This document shows, one piece after another, positions 44,017-54,000 of a stretch of 64,000 nt of DNA. Each line of letters begins with the position of its first letter. The first letter of the stretch is position 1. The notes beneath the pieces were generated by a model. It ran no database searches, was not told the origin of the DNA, and was given only the letters and a program-made list of their open reading frames with translations. The stretch is taken from positions 205,762 to 269,761 of the forward strand of contig JAUZOO010000001.1 of the NCBI GenBank assembly GCA_030706405.1, in the 5' to 3' direction. The stretch is from Bacteroidota bacterium (GTDB lineage Bacteria > Bacteroidota > Bacteroidia > Bacteroidales > JAAUTT01). Both the position numbers and the translations under genes were made by a program.

Positions 44017-44682
44017 ATGAAAAAAATTCTTATTCTCATTTTGCTCACTGTAATATGTTACAGCTCAAAATTATCAGCACAAGATAAACCCCATTTTTGG
44101 GACGATGTTCAAACCATAAAAAAATACGATAAGATATATAACCCACCCACAAATCCTATCGTCTTTATCGGCAGCTCGTCCATCCGTAAATGGGACAATC
44201 TCGAACGTACCTTTGCCGATTACGTGGTTATGAACCGCGGTATTGGGGGCGCTGTTGTTAACGACATTACCTACTACATTAACGATATTTTGTTTCCATA
44301 TAATCCACGGCAGATTGTAATCTATGTTGGCGAGAACGAACTTCCCGATCCAACGGCAACTCCCGATTCTATCTTTAACCGTACCAAACGTCTTTTAAAA
44401 GTAATTCGAGCCAAACTGCCCGAGGTCCCCATTGCTTATATCTCCATTAAGCCAAGTCCGGTTCGCGAAAAGTTTGTCAACAAAGCCGCCGAAGCCAATA
44501 AGCTGATTAAAAACTACCTGGCTTCCGAAAAGAATATTGTTTACATCGATATTTTTGGTTCCATGCTAACTACGGAAGGTAAAACCCGTCCGGAATTATT
44601 CGTTGAAGACATGTTGCACATGAACCTTCAGGGGTACGAAATCTGGACAAAGGCTGTAAAACCTCGCCTCTTGAAACGCTAG
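44017..44682 (+). CDS. SGNH/GDSL-family esterase
   Basis: 221 residues with a signal peptide (ending KLSAQ). SGNH blocks: FIGSSSIRKW (nucleophile block), NRGIGGAVVND, IVIYVGENELPDP (GEN in place of GxND), and the C-terminal DMLHMNLQGYEIW with the Asp-His pair. Such enzymes often remove acetyl groups from glycans. It lies in the GH30-GH16-esterase-esterase-GH3 run, 5 bp before the next gene. Confidence 0.85.
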   Translation: MKKILILILLTVICYSSKLSAQDKPHFWDDVQTIKKYDKIYNPPTNPIVFIGSSSIRKWDNLERTFADYVVMNRGIGGAVVNDITYYINDILFPYNPRQIVIYVGENELPDPTATPDSIFNRTKRLLKVIRAKLPEVPIAYISIKPSPVREKFVNKAAEANKLIKNYLASEKNIVYIDIFGSMLTTEGKTRPELFVEDMLHMNLQGYEIWTKAVKPRLLKR

Positions 44683-44687
44683 CAAAT

Positions 44688-45608
44688 ATGCTGATAAAAC
44701 GAATTTTGCTGTTAGTATTTATGGTTTGCTGTGCATTAATTATTAATGCACAGCAAACCATGCCGTTATATCCCGATAGTATTCCGAATTGTCATAATTG
44801 CGATAATCATGAATCTTTTGGTGGAAATACCAATGGACGAAAATTTCTAAAAAACGTTACTCTCCCAACGTTAACCGTATTCCTTCCCGAAAAGCCTGCA
44901 ACAAACAGAACGGCTGTCATTATTTGTCCGGGAGGAGGTTATTCCAGTCTTTCCATTGAAGATGGAGGCTTTGATGCTGCCAGAGAACTAACCAAAAACG
45001 GAATCGTTGCTATTGTTCTAAAGTACAGAACTACCGGCGAGAAATGCATCTCCGGCTATTCCATTGTTCCGTTGCAGGATGTGCAACAAGCCATTTATCA
45101 AACACGGTTAAATGCCTCCAAATGGCAAATAGATCTTCATAAAGTCGGCTTGCTGGGCTTTTCTGCCGGAGGGCACTTATCCGGTATGGCTGCAACACAA
45201 TACAATTCCCTTCAGATAGATGCCAAAGGGATTAGCCTACGGCCCGATTTTACTATCCTTGCTTATCCGGTTATCAGTTTTACCGATGCGTTAACCTCCC
45301 GCAATTCAAAATCGAGGCTGAATCTGTTAGGAAAGAATCCCTCGGAACAACAAAAGTGTTGGTATTCGCCCGAGCTTAACGTTACGGCCGCTACACCTCC
45401 GTCATTTCTCGTACATGCCTCTAACGACAGCACTGCAAAGGTCGAAAACAGCATTGCTTATTATCAGGCTCTCCACAACTTTGGCATATCTGCTAAGTTA
45501 ATGATATATCAAAGAGGCGGACACGGCTTTGCCCTGTATAACAAGGAAGAAGACGATTATTGGCTTCCGTATGCTGTTAAATGGCTCAAACTTAATTTGT
45601 TTCTGTAA
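44688..45608 (+). CDS. Alpha/beta-hydrolase esterase (acetyl-esterase type)
   Basis: 306 residues with a signal peptide (about 1-21, ending INAQ). The oxyanion segment is IICPGGGYSSLS, the nucleophile elbow GFSAGGHLSG, the acid HASNDST and the base His GGHGFALY, as in secreted BD-FAE/Aes-like carbohydrate esterases. It is 5 bp after the SGNH gene, so two different esterases are co-expressed. Codons 12-25, over the signal peptide cleavage region, are an exact 41-bp palindrome. ATG 44688 is chosen because it gives a full signal peptide; the in-frame ATG at 44721 would remove most of it. Confidence 0.87.
   Translation: MLIKRILLLVFMVCCALIINAQQTMPLYPDSIPNCHNCDNHESFGGNTNGRKFLKNVTLPTLTVFLPEKPATNRTAVIICPGGGYSSLSIEDGGFDAARELTKNGIVAIVLKYRTTGEKCISGYSIVPLQDVQQAIYQTRLNASKWQIDLHKVGLLGFSAGGHLSGMAATQYNSLQIDAKGISLRPDFTILAYPVISFTDALTSRNSKSRLNLLGKNPSEQQKCWYSPELNVTAATPPSFLVHASNDSTAKVENSIAYYQALHNFGISAKLMIYQRGGHGFALYNKEEDDYWLPYAVKWLKLNLFL
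44721..44761. repeat. Perfect 41-bp palindrome inside the esterase signal-peptide codons
   Basis: Arms of 20 bp (44721-44740 and 44742-44761) are exact reverse complements around the single base T44741. The left arm starts ATGGTTTGCTGTGC and the right arm ends GCACAGCAAACCAT. The transcript would form a very stable stem starting 33 nt inside the gene. Confidence 0.95.
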
Positions 45609-45632
45609 TTACATATTAAATAATCTAAATTT

Positions 45633-47861
45633 ATGATGTTGAAATCCAAACATTTAATGTTGCTTCTGCTCTGTACATTCCTTGTTTCTTTTTCGGCCGA
45701 AGCCCAAAAAAAGACCATTGAACAGCGAGTCGACTCTGTGTTAAAATTGATGACACTCGATGAAAAAGTAGGGCAGCTCAACCAGTACACCAGTGCATGG
45801 GCCACCGGTCCCGTATCGCCCGAAGGCAATAAAATTCAGGAAATTAAAGAAGGTAGACTCGGCTCTCTCCTTAACGTAAAGGGTTTCGATAAAACCCGCG
45901 CCATGCAGGAAGTTGCCATGCAGTCGCGCCTTAAAATTCCACTCTTATTCGGTTTAGACGTAATTCACGGGTACAAAACCACATTCCCTATTCCTTTAGC
46001 CGAAGCCGCCAGCTGGGATTTGGGAGCCATTGAACAAGGCGCCCGTATTGCTGCTGTAGAAGCTGCTGCATCCGGGGTTCATTGGACTTTTGCACCGATG
46101 GTGGACATTGCCCGTGACCCACGCTGGGGACGTGTAATGGAAGGCGCCGGCGAAGATACCTACCTGGGATGCCTCATTGCCAAAGCCCGTGTAAAAGGAT
46201 TTCAGGGTAAGGGCCTTGGAAATACCGATGCCGTTATGGCCTGTGCCAAGCACTTTGCTGCCTACGGAGCCGCTATCGGCGGACGCGATTATAATTCGGT
46301 GGATATGAGCGACCGTACCCTGTGGGAAGTTTACCTGCCTCCTTTTAAAGCTGCCGTTGATGCCGGCGCTGCTACCTTCATGAACAGCTTTAACGACCTT
46401 AATGGAGTCCCGGCTACCGGAAATGCATATCTGCAACGCGACATCCTCAAAGGTAAATGGGGATTTAAAGGTTTTGTAGTAAGCGACTGGGGGTCCATTG
46501 GCGAAATGATTCAACACGGATTTGTAAAAGACAACTACGAAGCTGCCCAGGCTGCCATCAAAGCAGGTAGCGACATGGACATGGAAAGTCGTAGCTATAT
46601 TAAAAACCTTGCTCAACTGGTGAAGGACGGAAAAATCTCCGAAGCTTTAATTGACGATGCTGTTAAACGAATCCTGCAAAAAAAATTCGAATTGGGATTG
46701 TTTGAAGATCCTTACAAATTCAGTAATCCAGACAGGGAAAAACAAGCCCTGAACAATCCCGAACACCGTGCTATCGAAAGGGACATGGCCCGTAAAAGCA
46801 TCGTATTACTTAAAAACGAAAACAACATCTTGCCCTTATCCTCCGGCAAGAAAATTGCACTTATCGGTCCCCTGGCAAAATCGAAAGACGATATGCTCGG
46901 TTTCTGGAGCGTTGCCTGGCCCGATAACAGCGATGTAATTTCTCAGTTCGAAGGACTGGAAAAACGCGTAGGCAAAGGAAAACTTCTCTATGCCAAAGGT
47001 TGCGGCATAAGCGATTCTTCGAAAGCTGATTTTGCCGAAGCCATTGCTGTTGCTCTAAAAGCCGATATTGTTATCCTCAGCATGGGCGAAAAGCGTGATA
47101 TGAGCGGTGAAGCTAAAAGTCGCTCCAACATTCATATTCCCGGTATTCAGGAGGAATTGATTAAAGCGATCTGTGAAACCGGAAAACCCGTAGTTGTGCT
47201 CATCAATGCCGGTCGTCCTCTGGTTTTCAACTGGACTGCCGATCATGCTCCTGCTATCCTCTATACCTGGTGGCTAGGCAGCGAAGCCGGTAATGCCATT
47301 GCCGACGTCCTTTTTGGCGATTATAACCCTGCCGGTAAATTACCCATGACATTCCCCCGTAGCGAAGGGCAAGTTCCGATTTATTATAATTACATGAATA
47401 CTGGTCGTCCGGCGGCAGATAACGGCACTTTTGCCAACTACCGTTCGGGGTACATCGATATGGTTAAAAGCCCCAAATTTCCCTTTGGCTATGGTTTAAG
47501 CTATACTTCGTTTAAATACAGTGATTTAAAATTAAGCTCCAGCCAAATGGATTCGAACGGCACTATCGACGTATCTTTTACCCTCACCAACACCGGTAAA
47601 TATGCCGGCGAAGAAGTGGCTCAGCTTTATCTCCGCGATCAAGTTGCTTCGGTAGTACGACCTGTAAAGGAATTGAAAGATTTCCAAAAGCTTATGCTTA
47701 AACCCGGAGAAAGTAAAATCATCCATTTCACCATCGACAAGCAAAAACTTTCCTTCTATAACAATAAGTTGGAATGGGTTGCCGAACCCGGCACTTTTGA
47801 TCTGATGATTGGCTCATCGTCTGCCGATATTAGATTGAAAGATAAATTTGAATTGCAATAA
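45633..47861 (+). CDS. bglX: GH3 beta-glucosidase, BglX type, second copy
   Basis: 742 residues with a signal peptide (ending AEAQ). Same layout as the earlier GH3: FGLDVIHGYKTTFPIP, nucleophile D285 in GFVVSDWGSI, the alpha/beta sandwich with LSMGEKRDMSGEAKSR, and the Fn3-like end YAGEEVAQLYLRDQVAS. It is related to but well diverged from the 37651 gene, so linkage preference may differ. ATG 45636 is an equally good start. It is the last gene of the second PUL operon, followed by a palindrome and a terminator. Confidence 0.92.
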   Translation: MMLKSKHLMLLLLCTFLVSFSAEAQKKTIEQRVDSVLKLMTLDEKVGQLNQYTSAWATGPVSPEGNKIQEIKEGRLGSLLNVKGFDKTRAMQEVAMQSRLKIPLLFGLDVIHGYKTTFPIPLAEAASWDLGAIEQGARIAAVEAAASGVHWTFAPMVDIARDPRWGRVMEGAGEDTYLGCLIAKARVKGFQGKGLGNTDAVMACAKHFAAYGAAIGGRDYNSVDMSDRTLWEVYLPPFKAAVDAGAATFMNSFNDLNGVPATGNAYLQRDILKGKWGFKGFVVSDWGSIGEMIQHGFVKDNYEAAQAAIKAGSDMDMESRSYIKNLAQLVKDGKISEALIDDAVKRILQKKFELGLFEDPYKFSNPDREKQALNNPEHRAIERDMARKSIVLLKNENNILPLSSGKKIALIGPLAKSKDDMLGFWSVAWPDNSDVISQFEGLEKRVGKGKLLYAKGCGISDSSKADFAEAIAVALKADIVILSMGEKRDMSGEAKSRSNIHIPGIQEELIKAICETGKPVVVLINAGRPLVFNWTADHAPAILYTWWLGSEAGNAIADVLFGDYNPAGKLPMTFPRSEGQVPIYYNYMNTGRPAADNGTFANYRSGYIDMVKSPKFPFGYGLSYTSFKYSDLKLSSSQMDSNGTIDVSFTLTNTGKYAGEEVAQLYLRDQVASVVRPVKELKDFQKLMLKPGESKIIHFTIDKQKLSFYNNKLEWVAEPGTFDLMIGSSSADIRLKDKFELQ

Positions 47862-47875
47862 CGAACTAAATTTTG

Positions 47876-47905
47876 ATGTCATTCCGGCGCAGGTCGGAAT
47901 GACAT
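47876..47905. repeat. ATGTCATTCCG palindrome, second copy
   Basis: ATGTCATTCCG (47876-47886) and CGGAATGACAT (47895-47905), the same arms as the purE terminator at 9760-9789, with a different 8-nt loop. No T-run follows directly. Confidence 0.75.
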
Positions 47906-47950
47906 TCCCCATTTTTCCATACAGCCTCAAATTTTCTGCATTAAAGCCTT

Positions 47951-47975
47951 AAGCCCTCTTTATGAGGGTTTTTTT
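47951..47975 (+). terminator. Terminator of the second PUL operon
   Basis: AAGCCCTC / GAGGGTTT stem around a 5-nt loop (47951-47970), followed by a run of T. Confidence 0.75.
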
Positions 47976-48056
47976 GTATATTGCGGCGGATAGTTGCCGG
48001 CAAGGTTTATATTCCTGAAAAAGAAAATAGGCAACCGTAACTGAAACATTTAGAGC

Positions 48057-48536
48057 ATGTCCGATACACTTCGCCCATATAAAGACAAACAATTACAATT
48101 TGACCGCCGTTATCTTGAGATGGCCCGAATCTGGGCGTTAAACTCGTATTGCAAACGCCGCCAGGTTGGGGCACTGATAGTTCAGGAGAAAATGATTATC
48201 AGCGACGGATACAACGGCACCCCTTCAGGTTTCGAAAATATTTGCGAGGACGACAATAATAAGACCAAGCCATATGTGCTTCATGCCGAAGCAAATGCAA
48301 TAACTAAAGTAGCCAAATCGAATAACAGCAGTGAGAATGCCACACTTTACGTGACCACTTCGCCTTGCCTCGAATGTGCCAAACTCATCATCCAATCCGG
48401 TATTCGCAGGGTGGTTTATTGCGATAAATACCATACCGAAGATGGGCTTCGCCTTCTGGAACGCGCCGGAATCGACGTCGTATTCATCGATCTGGACAAA
48501 GAGCACATAAATGAAATTCTTTCGCAATTAAAATAG
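48057..48536 (+). CDS. Deoxycytidylate (dCMP) deaminase
   Basis: Deaminates dCMP to dUMP for thymidylate synthesis. 159 residues. The zinc site is HAEANAI (H76, E78) with SPCLECAK (the two Cys). CKRRQVGALIVQ and YNGTPSGFEN are the family's substrate-side motifs. It is a single gene, with a weak TATATTGC box about 80 bp upstream, just after the PUL terminator. Confidence 0.92.
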   Translation: MSDTLRPYKDKQLQFDRRYLEMARIWALNSYCKRRQVGALIVQEKMIISDGYNGTPSGFENICEDDNNKTKPYVLHAEANAITKVAKSNNSSENATLYVTTSPCLECAKLIIQSGIRRVVYCDKYHTEDGLRLLERAGIDVVFIDLDKEHINEILSQLK

Positions 48537-48557
48537 TCTACTTTACGAAATTCCCCG

Positions 48558-48565
48558 TAATTTTG
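48558..48565 (+). promoter_or_regulatory. Candidate promoter -7 box for the S41 protease gene
   Basis: TAATTTTG matches TAnnTTTG exactly and would leave a leader of about 75 nt that contains a short open frame. Confidence 0.45.
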
Positions 48566-48582
48566 TCTTCTTGAAAATCGCC

Positions 48583-48651
48583 ATGAGATTGGTATCCACT
48601 TTGATAGGAGATAACATGTTTTGGCAATATAACTTAGTAAGTAGTAAATGA
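48583..48651 (+). CDS. Possible 22-codon leader peptide coupled to the S41 protease gene
   Basis: A short frame from ATG 48583 (MRLVSTLIGDN...) ends in a TGA that overlaps the protease ATG (ATGA at 48648-48651). An internal in-frame ATG at 48616 has AGGAG 6 bp upstream, an unusually good Shine-Dalgarno for this phylum, and would give an 11-residue peptide MFWQYNLVSSK. The layout suggests translational coupling. No homology is claimed. Confidence 0.35.
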   Translation: MRLVSTLIGDNMFWQYNLVSSK

Positions 48652-50321
48652 ATATTCAAAATAAGAGGTCAGTTATAGTATTCCCGTTAATATTATCGTT
48701 AGTACTGATTGTTGGGATTATTATTGGAGTGAGACTTAGTAATTCGGGTATAGGCGACAGGTTGCTTATTTATCCTCGTACCGATAAGGTAAGCACTATT
48801 CTTAACATGATTGAAGATTCGTATGTAGATACCATATCGCGCGAACGGCTGGAGGAAAAGGCTATCAGCTCCATCCTTAAAAATCTCGACCCTCATTCGG
48901 TTTACATTCCTGCCGACGAAGTTCAGGCCATGAACGACCCACTCGAAGGTAATTTCAGCGGTATTGGCATTATTTTTAATAATCTCAACGATACGGTTAT
49001 AGTGGTTAGCACCGTTCCTAACGGACCTTCGGCAAAAGCCGGTATTAAAGCCGGAGACCGTCTGGTAAAAGTGAACGACTCAATAGTGGCAGGAAAAAAT
49101 ATACACATCGATGCCGTAGTAAAACGTCTTAAAGGAAAGAAGGGTACATTAGTGAGTGTTGCTGTTAAGCGCCCTGGTACGCGTCAGCTTCTTCAATTTA
49201 AAATTCAACGGGGAATGATTCCCATTTACAGTATTGATGCCTCATACATGATAGCTCCGTCCATCGGATATGTTAAGATTAATAAATTTGCCAAGACAAC
49301 ACACGACGAATTTGTTTCCGCAGCCAAAAAGCTTCATAAGCAAGGCATGAAAAAAATTATCGTGGACCTGCGTGGTAATGGTGGCGGACTTTTGGAAACG
49401 GCCATCGACATTGCCGACGAGTTTCTCGACAACCACAAACTCATTGTCTATACACAAGGCCGTTCCCGCTCCCGCACCGATGCTTATTCCACACCGGGTG
49501 GCGAATGCCTTAAAGACTCCGTAGTTGTACTTATTGACGAATATACAGCCTCGGCCAGCGAAATTTTTGCCGGAGCAATTCAGGATAACGACCGTGGTTG
49601 GATAGTAGGGCGTCGAAGTTTTGGCAAGGGCCTTGTGCAGGAACAATCCCCGCTTCCCGGCGGAGCAGCCTTCAGACTCACCATTGCCCGTTATTATACG
49701 CCTTCGGGCCGTTGCATACAAAAATCGTATAAAAACGGGAAAGAAGAATATTTCGGAGAGGTACATAACCGGGCTATTCATGGAGAGTTGGAAGATGCCG
49801 ACAGCATCAAACTAAACCTTCATCAGCATTATAAAACGCGCGGAGGCCGTGAGGTCTATGGCGGAGGGGGAATTATGCCCGACTTCTTTATTCCGGTTGA
49901 TACTTCGGCCTATACCCGATATTACTACTATTTGTACGAAAAAGGGCTGGTTAGCCAGTTTGCTTTCCGATACGCCGACAATAACAGATTTACATTGAGT
50001 AAGTTAAAAACTTACAAAGAGATGCAAAATTATGTTCGTAAGGACGATATTCTCGATAAAATGGTAAAATATGCCGAGGCCCATGGTGTAAAGAAAAACA
50101 ATCGCGATTTAAAAATTTCGTCGTCGGTATTGCAAACTCAGCTCGAAGCATACGTAGTACGCAATTTCTTTGATGATGCAGGGTTTTATCCTGTGCTCAA
50201 TATTGCCGATAACACACTGCGCGAAGCGGTTGCGATATGTGATAAAGGGAAAGTAGCTTACACCCACTACCTGAAAAAGTCGGCCAAAAGCAAATCAAAC
50301 CAAACCCCTCTTCTCGATTAA
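48648..50321 (+). CDS. CtpA-type S41 carboxy-terminal processing protease
   Basis: 557 residues. An N-terminal membrane anchor (about 9-28) is followed by the S41 N-terminal helical part (LKNLDPHSVYIPADEV), then a PDZ domain (about 95-190: PNGPSAKAGIKAGDRLVKVN) and the protease core with IVDLRGNGGGLLETA, the catalytic Ser in EYTASASEIFAGA and the catalytic Lys in GRRSFGKGLVQ. It degrades or trims periplasmic proteins. Its 3' end overlaps the convergent response regulator by 27 bp. Confidence 0.93.
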   Translation: MNIQNKRSVIVFPLILSLVLIVGIIIGVRLSNSGIGDRLLIYPRTDKVSTILNMIEDSYVDTISRERLEEKAISSILKNLDPHSVYIPADEVQAMNDPLEGNFSGIGIIFNNLNDTVIVVSTVPNGPSAKAGIKAGDRLVKVNDSIVAGKNIHIDAVVKRLKGKKGTLVSVAVKRPGTRQLLQFKIQRGMIPIYSIDASYMIAPSIGYVKINKFAKTTHDEFVSAAKKLHKQGMKKIIVDLRGNGGGLLETAIDIADEFLDNHKLIVYTQGRSRSRTDAYSTPGGECLKDSVVVLIDEYTASASEIFAGAIQDNDRGWIVGRRSFGKGLVQEQSPLPGGAAFRLTIARYYTPSGRCIQKSYKNGKEEYFGEVHNRAIHGELEDADSIKLNLHQHYKTRGGREVYGGGGIMPDFFIPVDTSAYTRYYYYLYEKGLVSQFAFRYADNNRFTLSKLKTYKEMQNYVRKDDILDKMVKYAEAHGVKKNNRDLKISSSVLQTQLEAYVVRNFFDDAGFYPVLNIADNTLREAVAICDKGKVAYTHYLKKSAKSKSNQTPLLD

Positions 50322-51026
50322 GTCATAAAATACTTTCTTATAACTGTCGCTCACCGGAATAAGCGTATTGCCAATTTTTATGCGGTTGCGCTCAATACAT
50401 TCAATTTTGTCCATAGCCACAAGGTATGATTTGTGAACACGACAAAAATTATTTTCAGGGAGAAGTTCCTCCACCTTTTTAAAATTTTGCAGCGTCATAA
50501 TCTTTTTGTCGGACGTATGTATCATCAGGTAATCGCCCATCCCTTCGATATAAAGAACCTCGGAAAATTTTAATCGTTCAAGACGAAACTCTGTTTTCAC
50601 AAAAAAATAATCATCGCCGCACATACTGCTGTTTCCAGAAGCTGTAACCGGAGCCGGTTCCTCCTTTTTGTTCATCCGTTCGTACACTTTTTCAACGGCT
50701 TTCATAAACCGCTCAAAAGAGATAGGTTTCAGCAGATAATCGACAGCATCGAGTTCATATCCCTGAACGGCATAGCTGTCATAAGCAGTGGTGAATATAA
50801 CCAGTGGTTTGGTTTTAAGAATGTTAAGCAGTTGAATGCCGGTAAGCTCATCCATTTGAATGTCCAGAAATAGTAAATCGACGGTATTGCTCTTTAAGAA
50901 ATCGATAGACTCTATGGCGTTATCGAATGTGGCCATAAGATTGAGGTACGGAATCTTTGTGGTATACTCCCTGATGATGTCGAGGGCCAGCGGTTCGTCG
51001 TCAATAGCAATGCAGGAAATCTTCAT
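50295..51026 (-). CDS. LytTR-family response regulator
   Basis: 243 residues. Receiver domain 1-120 with acidic pocket D9-D10, phosphoacceptor D55 (LLFLDIQMD), the Thr of FTTAYD and the Lys of LLKP. A LytTR DNA-binding domain spans about 145-240 (RLERLKFSEVLYIEGMGDYL; FCRVHKSYLVAMDKIECIER). It follows its kinase by 12 bp, so the two form one system. The last 27 bp overlap the end of the protease gene on the other strand. Confidence 0.94.
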   Translation of the reverse strand: MKISCIAIDDEPLALDIIREYTTKIPYLNLMATFDNAIESIDFLKSNTVDLLFLDIQMDELTGIQLLNILKTKPLVIFTTAYDSYAVQGYELDAVDYLLKPISFERFMKAVEKVYERMNKKEEPAPVTASGNSSMCGDDYFFVKTEFRLERLKFSEVLYIEGMGDYLMIHTSDKKIMTLQNFKKVEELLPENNFCRVHKSYLVAMDKIECIERNRIKIGNTLIPVSDSYKKVFYDLIEKRGLV

Positions 51027-51038
51027 ACAATTAACAGC

Positions 51039-54000
51039 TTATTCAGTAATGGTTAGTTTAACATGATGTTCATCGCCCTTCTTCTCGATACGGAGATCGA
51101 ACCTGTTGGGGCACAGAAGCTCGAGCCTCCGCCGGATATTTACGAGCCCGATTCCTCCGGTTTGATCTTTATTTCCGGAATCGCCAGGTTTCCAATAATT
51201 TATCACCTCAAAGGTAAGGGTATTACCAGTGACGTCCAAGTTAATGATAATGCCGGGATTAATCCCTTTTTTCACACCATGTTTAAAAGCATTTTCAACA
51301 AAGGCGATCAGGAGCATTGGCGAAATGGTGCGGCCTGTAAAATCTCCGGAAATGTTAAAAGATACGAAATCACGATTTTTGATGCGGAGCAGCTGCAATT
51401 CGATAAAGCTTTTAAGATAATTTATCTCTTTTTCGAGCAGGACCTTTTCGGCAGAAGCCTCATAGAGCATGTACCGCATGATTTCGGAGAGTTTCATCAC
51501 TGCCTCCGGAGCATTTTCGGAACGCTGATAAACCAACGAATATATGTTATTGAGGGTGTTAAAAAGAAAATGAGGGTTTATCTGCGACCTCAGAAGTGCA
51601 ATTTCGCTTGTTTGGTTATGAGCCGTCAGTTCGTTTTGTAGCTGCATGGCTTGTATGGCAATCTCTTCTTTTTGTTGTAATATTTGAGCATTACGAAGTT
51701 CAAGTTCTTCATTTTTTTCTTCTATCTGACGGGTACGTTGTTTTATTTTAAGTTCGAGTTTGGCTTTGGCATGTTTCAGGTTTTTTTCGCGTAGCCTTAC
51801 CACAAGAATAATAACCGCAGCCGCCGTTAGCAATTCCAAAGCAATAAACCACCAGGTACGCCAGAAGGGAGGAAGTATCCGTATTTTCAGGACTGTGGGA
51901 ACTGGGTTCCAAACGCCGTCGGCATTGGCGGCGGTAACTTTAAAAGTATATTCCCCGGCTGGAAGGTTGGTATAGGTTGCAAAGCGTCGTCGTCCGGCAT
52001 TGTTCCATTCAGTATCAAAGCCTTCCATCATATAGCGGTACGTAGTTTTTTCGGGTGTGTTAAAGCCCAATGCTGCATACTCGAAGGTGAATACTTTTTC
52101 GTGATGGGTAATGGTGAGGCGGTTAAGGTAGGTAATGTTCTGCGGAAGATATACGGCATTGTTATCGCGAATTATCAGGAACGAATCGCGCGGATTAGAC
52201 AGGTTGCGTTTATCGACGGGAACGACAGGCACTTCCTTATTGGCAATCTGAAAGCCGGTAATCACCGTATGCGGCGTGATGGAATCCTTTGAGATATCTT
52301 TGGCGTAAAAGCTGTTAAAACCGTTAATGCCCCCAAAATACAATTTATTGTCGTGTGTCCTGAGGTAGGCTCCCATGTTAAACTCGTTGCTTTGCAAACC
52401 GGCACTCTCGTCGAAGTTGGTAAACGTACCGTTTTTTATGTCGAAGCGGGATAATCCACGATTGGTACTAAGCCACAAGTGGCTACTTTCGTCTTCGAGT
52501 ATCCCATAAATAACGTTGTTGGGCAGTCCCTCTTCCTCTGTCCAATGCCGGAACTTGCCGGTTTTCGGGTTTAGCCGGCTTAATCCTCCTCCCGAAGTTC
52601 CAAACCACATGTTACCTTTTAAATCTTCATAAATGCATAAAGCCTTGTCGGCAATAAGACCCGTAGAATCTGAGCTTTTGGAACGAAAATGAGTAAATTT
52701 TCGGGTAACGGGATTATAACGGTCGATATATCCCGCACACGCAATCCAAATATCGTGGTTGCGGGCCTCGTACAAGCACCATATATTATTGTCGGCAAGA
52801 CTATTATTATTACCAGGCTCGTTTTTAATCCGTTCAATCTTGTTGGTGCGGGTATTGAGGACGTCGATTCCGTCAGATAAGGTTCCTATCCAAAGGTTCC
52901 CGGAATAATCGACCATTACCTTGCGCACCATATTACTCGTAATAGTTGGTTCCTGCCCCGGCTTATGCCTGTAATTACTTCTATTTTTTGAGTAGATATT
53001 ATACTTAATTATGCCATCACCCAATGTTGCGAGCCATAAGTCCCCATTTTTGCCGGCCGCAATAGATAATATGCTGCTGCTTTGTTTATTGCTGCTGTTT
53101 AAAGGAATATGGGTAAACCGACGGGTACGCGGGTCGAATTTGTCAAGCCCCTGGTCATAAAGCGGAATCCACAGGTTGCCTTCTTTGTCTTCGGCAAAGC
53201 CCCATACCGAGTAGGTACTGCCGGGTTGCGATTGATAAAGTCCAAATTTTTTATCGGAAGGGATACCCTGAATAATACCCGCTCCATAAGTTCCCAGCCA
53301 AAGGTTCCCTGATTTATCTTTAAACGTCTGATAAATAAAAGTGCTGGGAATACTATTGGGTTTGCATCGGTTACTGAGCAACGGGGTAAATACCTTGTTT
53401 TTTTTGTCTACAAGACTCAGATAACCACCCTTGCAGGATTCTATCCAGCCGAGTACCCATAGCCGGCTGTTTCTGTCTTCGATTATTTGCGATATATAAT
53501 TATTAAACCGGTTGTTGTCTTTGTTAAAATAATGGTCGAAACTCCCGTTTGAAGGGTTAAAACGGTTTAATCCAAAGGCAGTTCCTATCCAGATGTTCCC
53601 GATTTTGTCTTCAAAAAGATGGGTAACTTCATCATTGGTAATGCCCCGGCTTCCCTGTTTCGAATTATAATAGAAAAACTGATGGCTGGATGGCTCAAAA
53701 CGGAAAGCCCCATGGTTTGTAGCTATCCATATAGAACCATTTTGAGACGAGAATGCCGAAGAAATACGAAGACCGCCTCCGATCGTTTGAGAGGACGAAA
53801 ACCAATAAGAAACGAATGAGCCGGAACTTCGGTCGAAACTGTTTAGCCCGTTATTGGTAAGTGCCCAAAGACGCTTGTTTCCATCAGTCCATACTTTAAC
53901 AACCTGGTTGGACGAAATCCCTGATGACTTTCCTTTCTGAGGTAAAAAACAGGTATACGTATTTGACTTAAAGTCGTACCTATACAAACCATTATTGCCT

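Noticed and set aside
44570-44761. Minus-strand frame starting with the same residues as the esterase signal peptide
   Set aside because: This is a by-product of the 41-bp palindrome, which reads the same on both strands. It is not a gene.
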